Shown in pieces: positions 1 to 30,358 of a stretch of DNA of 30,358 bases. Source of the DNA: Mnemiopsis leidyi. Taxonomy: Eukaryota > Ctenophora > Tentaculata > Lobata > Bolinopsidae. A model generated the notes under the pieces. The model was not told the DNA's origin. It made no database searches and was given only the letters and a program-made list of their open reading frames with translations. Both the position numbers and the translations under genes were made by a program. Where the stretch lies: NCBI GenBank assembly GCA_000226015.1, contig JH153324.1, positions 149,554 to 179,911 on the forward strand, written 5' to 3'. Every line of letters starts with the position of its first letter. Position 1 is the stretch's first letter.

Positions 1-2
1 CT

Positions 3-86
3 ACAGTAGCATCCCAGCAGTACATGAAAACTTTACCAAATGAAGTGACAATTGCTACTTCTTGGGATCCAAATTGGGACAAATAA
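3..86 (+). CDS. Possible last exon of a plus-strand gene, truncated by the window edge
   Basis: The first frame reads TVASQQYMKTLPNEVTIAT then SWDPNWDK and TAA, with coding-like composition. It is open from the left edge. At 27 residues it is too short for a firm call, and no family is recognised. Confidence 0.25.
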   Translation, partial: TVASQQYMKTLPNEVTIATSWDPNWDK

Positions 87-240
87 GGAGTTTTTGGGAC
101 TAAATTGCAATAGAACAACAGGTTAAATCATACAAAGTGCCTTTTAAAATTGAAAACGATGCAAAGAACGAGTTTGAATTGATCTAAATTATTCTAATAT
201 AAAGCATGATTTTAATTTTTCTAGGGCCCAAAAAAGCCCA

Positions 241-297
241 AAAAAGCCCATTTTTTAGGGCCCTTCGGGGGTCCGCGGAGGTAAAAATGGGCTTTTT
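241..297. repeat. Hairpin with nested UUCG stem
   Basis: Arms AAAAAGCCCATTTTT (241-255) and its exact reverse complement (283-297) enclose a GGGCCC-TTCG-GGGGTCC inner hairpin with one bulge. It could be a foldback repeat or a structured transcript. Confidence 0.55.
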
Positions 298-421
298 AGG
301 GACGTGGCCCCCCCCTAACTACAACGACCGACTGATAAGCTTGTTATTGCTGTGGGTAGGTGATAAATATTTTATCTTAGCCATGATACAATTGTAATGG
401 TGAAAGTTTACTCGAAAGATC

Positions 422-504
422 TAGGCGGCCAATGGTTTGAATCCGGGAACCACTGACAAACGTATATTGTTCATGTGCTGCACCAACTGAACTATCCATC
501 AACC
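422..504 (-). other. tRNA-like sequence, possible SINE head
   Basis: On the minus strand, GGATAGTTCAGTTGGTGCAGC resembles a tRNA D-arm/A-box and is followed about 35 nt on by a GATTCAAACC T-loop-like stretch. The acceptor and T stems do not pair and the anticodon loop lacks U33, so it is not a working tRNA gene. Confidence 0.3.
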
Positions 505-1627
505 GCTTATAAAAATCATTGCTTTATCGTGAGCTTATATGTTTTGATTTCAATAAATTTTAACTCGAGTCTTGATTAAGACGATCATGTTGTACATAAA
601 CATTTATTCTTAAAATGATTGTTTCATTGATAGTGATACAGTCTGAACGTCAACGGATGCTGTGTAAAGAAGTTACATAACAATGAATGATAATTATTAC
701 CTACTTGACTTGGTAAATTATTTGAGTTAATGTTTTAAGATCGTTGTTAGAAAATTTGTGCTAGGAGAACTTCAATCAAATTTAAAACTTTGAATACTAA
801 AAAGATTTCTTTTATTCAGACCCGTTGGCCCACACAAGCCTTTTAAAACTTGACCACAAGTTGTTAATTTGGTATCCTAATTTGGACGCAGGAGTCTGCT
901 CAGTCGTCTGGGAGGGTTTTGATAGTGCACGTGTATAGGTAAATGTTACAGGGGTCCAATAAGTTCCAGGTTACCTGTGTCAGCTCAGTACAAAACAATT
1001 TTCTGTTGCTTTTGCAATTTCACGGATTACGCAGAGTATCTCACAATCTCAGACTTTCTATGTATCACCTGTTAAATATATAATGTGATTTTATTGATAA
1101 TTTTTAGAGAGAGAATTTTCATTGGATTGTTTTTTACTGGATTCCTCAGTTCTAGCAGTTTCTTAGTAGTAGGCACTACTGGGGTCACAAGGAAAACTCT
1201 TGGTTGTTTAGCAGCAGACCTCCACATTTAACCGTCAATCCCTGTTTCCAATTTTAGTTCATTCGGCTGCATGAACCGAAGCACTGAGTGCTTTCTCTAA
1301 TTGTCGAGGGGCTGGCAATAAAGTTGGCCAAACGCCGGACCCCTGGGCTCTTGCATACAAGGCCAGTACAGCACGTCACCAGATAATTCTGTTGATGAAG
1401 CCTTTGCAATCCTATATACTTTTATAGAAGCGATTTATAGAATTTTAGATGAAAAATTACCTGTTAACAGATGGTGCCCTGCAATTTAGAAAATAAGAAC
1501 GGAAAATTGGGCCCCAGATGTTCTAATACAACCAGAGACCCATCAAATTGCAGAAAAGTTAACACCTTGTCACTGTGCTGAGGATCGAAAAGATTTTTGT
1601 CTTGAGGTTTGTTTTTTGGAGAGGGGG
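505..1627. other. No gene recognised
   Basis: AT-rich sequence with no long open frame, RNA gene or clear repeat that I could see on either strand. One CACGTG E-box lies at 928-933. Confidence 0.5.
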
Positions 1628-2158
1628 GGGGGGCTCATCCACTGAATTTGCCGCTACTGGTTTTGCAATTCTACCTCAGTGAGCAGCAACAGCGGCAAGA
1701 AAAAACTACTAATAACTCATCATAGGAGTGAAATTGGCGATTTAAATGTTGGGCAAAATGAGCGCAATAGCCTTTATTTACTTTATATTTAGAAGCGACA
1801 TATATATGATATATGTTTTCGGGCTTACTTAAGGATATATTCGCGATAATAATTTTTCACATCAAATTTACAAGGGGAATTTTGGCAAATTTACATAGTT
1901 AGAGACTTTGAAATAGGCTCAAGGCTCAAAATGACCGCAATGGCAAATTTTATATGCGGCTTTTGAAGCAAAATATTTGGGGCTTACATTTAGAGATATC
2001 TGCAAAAAACAGATTTTATAAGGGTACCCAGTTGCAAATTTGGCAGATTTTCACTGTAAGGTCGTAGAGACTTGCTTTTAGCTAAGAGTAAGACTACGAA
2101 TGCCGCTGCCGCTTTTTCGATTTTGCCATAATAAGCGGCAAAAGCGGGTGAGCCCCCC
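1628..2158. mobile_element. Non-autonomous DNA transposon (MITE), hAT-like ends
   Basis: The ends form imperfect terminal inverted repeats. The left GGGGGGCTCATCCACTG with TTTGCCGCT pairs with the right reverse complement GGGGGGCTCACCCGCT with TTTGCCGCT, about 25 bp. The right end reads CAGGGGGG outward, like hAT termini. Length is about 531 bp with no coding capacity. The left end is blurred by a poly-G run of 11 and no clear target-site duplication is visible. Confidence 0.6.
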
Positions 2159-2910
2159 TGTTTTAGTATAGTACTATTTATCACAAAGACATAAAGAATT
2201 CAGAGCACACTAAGTCAATGACTTGTTTTACTTTTGTTGTTTGACTTTTTCAAAAGCACGATTCTAATTAAATTTCTGTCATGAAAATTTTCGATGCCAA
2301 GAAGTTTATGGTCATTACTCATTAGCAATACAGCATTAAGAAATGGTTCGCTGAATGAAGGCTATAGACCTCAATGATGTTTGATAAGGTTAGTCTACAA
2401 TTTATATATTAAGAAATTTGCAATATTTCTGCGACCCGATTTTCGAGCCAATGCGATAAAATGCTAAATCTTCATTTTATATAAACAGCCTATTAGCAGA
2501 CGCATTTCATATCGAATATTGGCGCCCCTTTGTGGCTTTTGATAGCATAAGCGACTTCAAGGTATACAATTTAAACTGTGGGAAACATAAACCGCAAAAG
2601 AACAGGCCACATAAAACATACGAAATTTACCGTTGTTGGGAATCAGAATCTATCGTTGTTATTAGATCTTTTGATGTTGCCCTTTGATTTTTAGGGCGTG
2701 TTATGGAAATGTTTTCAATAATTCACGGATGCAATAAACCCTCTGGCATTGAAGGCCCCACTCCCGCCTAAGATATCAGGAAAAACTCGTATGGTTCACG
2801 TCTTAGCCTCTGACATGAGCAAGTTTATGTCACGTTTTTTCTGGGCGGCAAATGTATTTTGCAGCACTTTTTATATCCAACAACGATGAGCGACGATTCG
2901 CTTACTATGT
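2159..2910. other. No gene recognised
   Basis: AT-rich sequence between the MITE and the minisatellites, with no supported feature on either strand. Confidence 0.5.
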
Positions 2911-2976
2911 CACAACAACAAAACACCTAAACACCTAACAACAAAACACCTAACACAACAACAAAACACGTAACAC
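2911..2976. repeat. Short AC-rich tandem repeat
   Basis: About four irregular copies of an ACAACAAAACACCTA-type unit. Confidence 0.7.
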
Positions 2977-3088
2977 AGATATCAGGAGCTGAAACTCTGC
3001 AAACCTTCAAATTTATTCGTTTTATTGCAATGTGGTAAACTCACGAGATAGCGTCGAGCACTTTGTAGCTCGACTTAAAGTTGCACTA

Positions 3089-3401
3089 CCTCATTTACGT
3101 GTTCCTTAATACGTGTTCCTTAACACTTAATTCAATCATTAACACTTAATTCAACCTCATTTACGTGTTCCTTAATACGTGTTCCTTAACACTTAATTCA
3201 ATCATTAACACTTAATTCAACCTCATTTACGTGTTCCTTAATACGTGTTCCTTAACACTTAATTCAATCATTAACACTTAATTCAACCTCATTTACGTGT
3301 TCCTTAATACGTGTTCCTTAACACTTAATTCAATCATTAACACTTAATTCAACCTCATTTACGTGTTCCTTAATACGTGTTCCTTAACATTTAATTCAAT
3401 C
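3089..3401. repeat. 66-bp minisatellite, about 4.7 copies
   Basis: Near-identical units start at 3089, 3155, 3221, 3287 and 3353. Each is built from two shorter motifs (ACGTGTTCCTTA and AACACTTAATTCAA), each present twice. The near identity implies recent expansion or homogenisation. Confidence 0.95.
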
Positions 3402-3715
3402 GGCCTTTCTATAAGTTGGTGGTGATCGGCTGTAATTTACCGACCTTCAATCTTCCATACGTGCAATCTAAACAGAGTTGGTCCATGTAGCAATATTTAT
3501 TTGCTACCAACTACTAAGCAGATATATAGCTTAGCTATACTACTTAGCCATGGTTCAGAAAATAGCTTCTTATAAATAGCAATGAAGATTTTCTGAGGTA
3601 AAATAAATTCCATATCACTGATTATAAGCATCATTTTTAAAAATCAGTGCAAAATTCGTCGCTAAAATTCATCCCCCACTTCATTGTTTAGGCAGCAATC
3701 TTTATCATCTAATGG

Positions 3716-4138
3716 CTATTTGCGATAACCAAGCTTTTTCCTGATGTAGAGAAGCTTTTCCCATATCACGTCAAAAATGATATCACCGATAACCATAAAC
3801 ATCAATGTTACCATAGCAGTCCCCAATTTATTGTAGAGCTTATTTGCACTTACCAACTTATGTTCTGTAAATGAGCATCTCATCTGCAATAATTCGACTT
3901 GGAGAGGAAGGTAAATATCCACGTGAACCTGTTTGCTAAAATTCATGAAGTTGTTGCTAAGCAACGGAATTACCAGAGCCAACCAGTAACCAATGGAATA
4001 CTTATGCAGAGATGCGTTGTCTAACACGTGTTTCAATAATGAGAGATCATCATTGTAAACAGATTCAAATATAGCAGTGGGAGCGAAAGGCAGCTGCCAT
4101 GTAACATAGTTTAACTTTTTGTTAGCAGGTCTCTTTAT
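3716..4138 (-). CDS. Unidentified ORF with two hydrophobic segments
   Basis: A 140-codon open frame without stops, longer than chance usually gives at this base composition. No family is recognised. It reads KLNYVTWQLPFAPTAIFESV near its start, has a hydrophobic stretch (YSIGYWLALVIPLLSNNF) around residue 55, and a second (AMVTLMFMVIGDIIF) near the C-terminus. It ends in basic residues (RKKLGYRK). The only ATG codons are internal, so if real it is a terminal exon of a membrane protein joined to an upstream exon. It is on the same strand as MAST but does not resemble the MAST C-terminus or a PDZ domain. Confidence 0.3.
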   Translation of the reverse strand: MKRPANKKLNYVTWQLPFAPTAIFESVYNDDLSLLKHVLDNASLHKYSIGYWLALVIPLLSNNFMNFSKQVHVDIYLPLQVELLQMRCSFTEHKLVSANKLYNKLGTAMVTLMFMVIGDIIFDVIWEKLLYIRKKLGYRK

Positions 4139-4150
4139 TTAATTTTGATA

Positions 4151-4310
4151 AGAAATAGGACTGCTAATGTGGTTGCGTATAACATCTTATAACAAGGAAT
4201 ACGCAATGGTTCTCAAAATATTTCAATCAATATGTCATTGACCATGTTCACTCAAATTATTTGTATAATAGTAGTGTTGAAAGTATTAAAACATTAGCAG
4301 TCCTATTTCT
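4151..4310. repeat. Inverted repeat with 20-bp perfect arms
   Basis: The arm at 4151-4170 (starting AGAAATAGGACT) is the exact reverse complement of 4291-4310, with a 120-bp spacer. A second inverted pair, TTGCGTAT/ATACGCAA, lies inside at the left. It resembles a small foldback element, but no target duplication was identified. Confidence 0.8.
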
Positions 4311-4469
4311 TTATTTAAGCGGTTCAGATTTTTAGCGAGAAAACTTCTCTTTATTTATTTATCAATCATAGTCACGTCTGGAAGAGATCGTTATTTTTGA
4401 GCACAAGTATGGGCATCCGCGAGATTTTCAATTTCGCTAATGTTTGAGTAGCCTATAGTGCTCTTAATT

Positions 4470-4477
4470 TATATATA
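4470..4477 (+). promoter_or_regulatory. Possible TATA box for the lectin gene
   Basis: TATATATA-type run about 220 bp before the lectin ATG. AT-rich runs are common here, so this is only a candidate. Confidence 0.2.
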
Positions 4478-4630
4478 GTGCATCCCCAAAATTTCAAATT
4501 TGGCTTAGTTTCATGTAGCCTCTAGTGCCTCTAGCCTTAGTTCATGTGTGGTGGGGTCCGTCGATTCATTTCTCATTTTCTCAAATTGATTTTGCAATCA
4601 ATCTAAATCAATGTTTTACTCCTCTACAAC

Positions 4631-4665
4631 ACTAATCTTTCTTTACCTTTTTCTCTTGCATGTAG
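4631..4665 (+). promoter_or_regulatory. Splice acceptor in the lectin 5' UTR (cis intron or trans-splice site)
   Basis: A ctaat branch-like motif is followed by a long pyrimidine tract and gcatgtag, 27 nt before the lectin ATG. No matching donor is obvious upstream. It may end a 5' UTR intron. If the organism is a hydrozoan, it may instead receive a spliced leader. Confidence 0.45.
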
Positions 4666-4692
4666 ATTGACGATCAAAGAGAACAGAGGAAC

Positions 4693-5309
4693 ATGAAGAT
4701 TTGTATTTTAATTCTTCTCATCAACTTCATCCCCACAAATGGTAGGTAACGTTTTGAGAGCATTAGTAGACCAATCAATAAACACGGACTTGCAGTAGCA
4801 CTACTCCCTTCCAAAGCATGTATAACATTTATATCGTAGGGACGAGGGAGAGGTTTCCTGGTGAGATAATACCGATAGGAGCAACACAATCTTACACTAA
4901 AGATAATGACGAGGCAAATCACGGTGCTACACGTGCTATAGATGGGAACTATGGGACCAGCAATTCCGCTGTCAGTCAAAACGGGAAATATCCTTGGTTG
5001 AAGATATCTCTCGGCCAGGTATACTGCGTTCAACAAGTGGTGAGGTACCAAGGCGATGGTACAGTCTGGCAAACCTGGACCTGCACTGAGAACGGCTGTA
5101 CCGGTACAGGCAAATTCCCAGGTAGCTTCACTATGACAGTCAGCACTGAGGGAGCAGCATTTAATGTATCCCCAATGTCTGCGTCTGGGTGCAGCTACGG
5201 GGACACCATTAAGTACGAGAGAAAAGCCGATACTAATGGGGCGGACGCGAATGAAATGGTTGTTATTGGAACAGTTGCAACAGAAATCCCAAACCCAGGT
5301 AAAGTCTAG
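4693..5309 (+). CDS. Secreted F5/8-type-C (galactose-binding-like) domain protein, two exons
   Basis: Seen: exon 4693-4741 starts with ATG and encodes a signal peptide, MKICILILLINFIPTN. A phase-1 donor (AAATG/gtaggt) joins an acceptor tatatcgtag/GGACG at 4841. The second exon reads GATQSYTKDNDEANHGATRA, then IDGNYGTSNS, PWLKISLGQVYCVQQVV, WTCTENGCTGTG and FTMTVSTEG. Known: F5/8C-like folds bind sugars or phospholipids, and the ATQS...AIDG...PWLKI pattern is typical. Inferred: a secreted lectin-like protein of about 170 residues, perhaps in immunity or adhesion. It ends at TAG 5307-5309, but a good donor (CCCAG/gtaaag) at 5298 could extend it to exons I did not recognise. An earlier acceptor near 4790 was rejected because it leads to a stop. 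It lies antisense in the probable last MAST intron. ATTAAA at 5488 may be its poly(A) signal. Confidence 0.78.
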
Positions 5310-5717
5310 CAGCACTGGCGTTCATTTACTAAACAATCTTAGTGCTTGCGATTTAAACGTAGGTCTCGCTTGTCGCGCACTCTGAATAACGAGGAAGCTC
5401 GCCCAGAGGGGGCAGGTGAAATCGTTGAGGAAAGAAGAACCTGACAGAAATTTTCACAAAGTATAATGCACTAAACTTAACACAGATATTAAAGTAAATT
5501 TCCACATCATAAACAGCTTATCAATTAAAAGTTGAACCTTAAGAGTTTAAAACTGTGAGGACTATCACAGCCATAAGTCTTTTTGGTGGTAAGACCTTCC
5601 CCCCCCCCCGATATCTTGTATAATAGTATAATTTAGAACCACACTTTTATTCGCAATCCCTTTCACGCAACAACAGAACACACGATGCACGTACGTGCTA
5701 TTCCACGCGTCACATAA

Positions 5718-5758
5718 CGTCATAATGTCACGTGACGTAACAAAGTAAAGTCACGTGT
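5718..5758. promoter_or_regulatory. E-box/CRE cluster
   Basis: Within 41 bp there is ACGTCA, the perfect 10-bp palindrome GTCACGTGAC (5727-5736) overlapping TGACGTAA, and a second GTCACGTGT (5750-5758). GTCACGTGAC matches bHLH-leucine-zipper (USF/MITF/TFE-type) sites and TGACGTAA matches bZIP sites. It lies in the MAST intron just beyond exon 5780-5902. A perfect GCACGTACGTGC palindrome lies just upstream. Confidence 0.4.
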
Positions 5759-5779
5759 GTTTATACAGTTCTAAAATAC

Positions 5780-30037
<24,258 letters not shown>

Positions 30038-30042
30038 CTGTA

Positions 30043-30358
30043 AATGTGTTAGTAATTAGTAATGTGTTAGTAATTAGTAATGTGTTAGTAATTAGTAATG
30101 TGTTAGTAATTAGTAATGTGTTAGTAATTAGTAATGTGTTAGTAATTAGTAGTGTGTCAGTAATTAGTAATGTGTTAGTAATTAGTAATGTGTTAGTAAT
30201 TAGTAATGTGTTAGTAATTAGTAATGTGTTAGTAATTAGTAATGTGTTAGTAATTAGTAATGTGTTAGTAATTAGTAATGTGTTAGTAATTAGTAATGTG
30301 TTAGTAATTAGTAATGTGTTAGTAATTAGTAATGTGTTAGTAATTAGTAATGTGTTAG
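30043..30358 (-). repeat. 18-bp tandem array carrying branch-point motifs, about 17 copies to the window edge
   Basis: Plus-strand unit AATGTGTTAGTAATTAGT, nearly identical throughout with one slightly variant copy near 30150, and unfinished at the edge. The minus strand gives ATTACTAACAC, containing TACTAAC, in each copy. The last copy is placed to act as the branch point for the acceptor of exon 29952-30037. Confidence 0.95.

Noticed and set aside
422-504. Functional tRNA gene
   Set aside because: Only the D-arm looks right. The acceptor and T stems do not pair and U33 is absent.
4791-4840. Acceptor ttgcag near 4790 for lectin exon 2
   Set aside because: In the phase set by exon 1 it meets a stop at 4838-4840. 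The acceptor ending at 4840 keeps the frame.
4674-5315. 213-codon minus-strand frame opposite the lectin exon
   Set aside because: It is the antisense shadow of the F5/8C-type coding exon, which has a signal peptide and domain motifs on the plus strand.
5328-5440. A further MAST exon left of 5780
   Set aside because: Pyrimidine tracts and AGs are present, but no frame gives a convincing peptide with a usable donor.

Overview
The window is AT-rich animal DNA with short exons, GT-AG introns, many small tandem repeats and no bacterial-style genes. It looks like an invertebrate genome. A secreted F5/8-type-C (galactose-binding-like) protein whose WTCTENGC and TVSTEG signatures recall cnidarian lectin-like proteins makes me lean towards a cnidarian, perhaps medusozoan. 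That is recall rather than a search result, and another invertebrate lineage such as a tunicate cannot be excluded.

The main content is one large minus-strand gene for a MAST-family (microtubule-associated Ser/Thr) kinase, running from about 30037 down to 5780. I reconstructed 18 coding exons (about 2.6 kb, about 872 codons) whose GT-AG junctions and codon phases all agree. In protein order they give a Ser/Pro/Arg-rich N-terminal region, the MAST pre-kinase DUF1908 domain, a complete AGC kinase domain (GxYGxV loop, FALK lysine, [20 protein letters not shown]), the AGC C-tail with DTSYFD, and the start of a Ser-rich tail. The start codon lies to the right of the window. The end, and any PDZ domain, was not found and may lie to the left or in exons I could not recognise. 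One intron, 14013-28315, is 14.3 kb while most others are well under 1.1 kb. It holds palindromes, minisatellites and a possible plus-strand promoter with a short ORF near 20.8 kb.

On the plus strand, a small two-exon secreted lectin-like gene (4693-5309) sits to the left of the last recognised MAST exon, probably nested antisense in a MAST intron. An unidentified minus-strand ORF (3716-4138), a hAT-like MITE (1628-2158), a 66-bp minisatellite (3089-3401) and several inverted repeats fill the rest of the left 5 kb. The first 86 bases may be the tail of another plus-strand gene.

The most unusual feature is that tandem repeats in the MAST gene are concentrated on splice sites. Arrays carry copies of the real acceptor or donor, often with adjoining exon sequence, at exons 5780-5902, 7150-7250, 8621-8888, 9210-9369 and 12724-12812. 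The 30 kb edge array is an 18-bp unit carrying TACTAAC, a perfect branch-point consensus, and it abuts the acceptor of exon 29952-30037. At two exons the unit is 33 bp, so use of a duplicated acceptor would insert 11 residues in frame.
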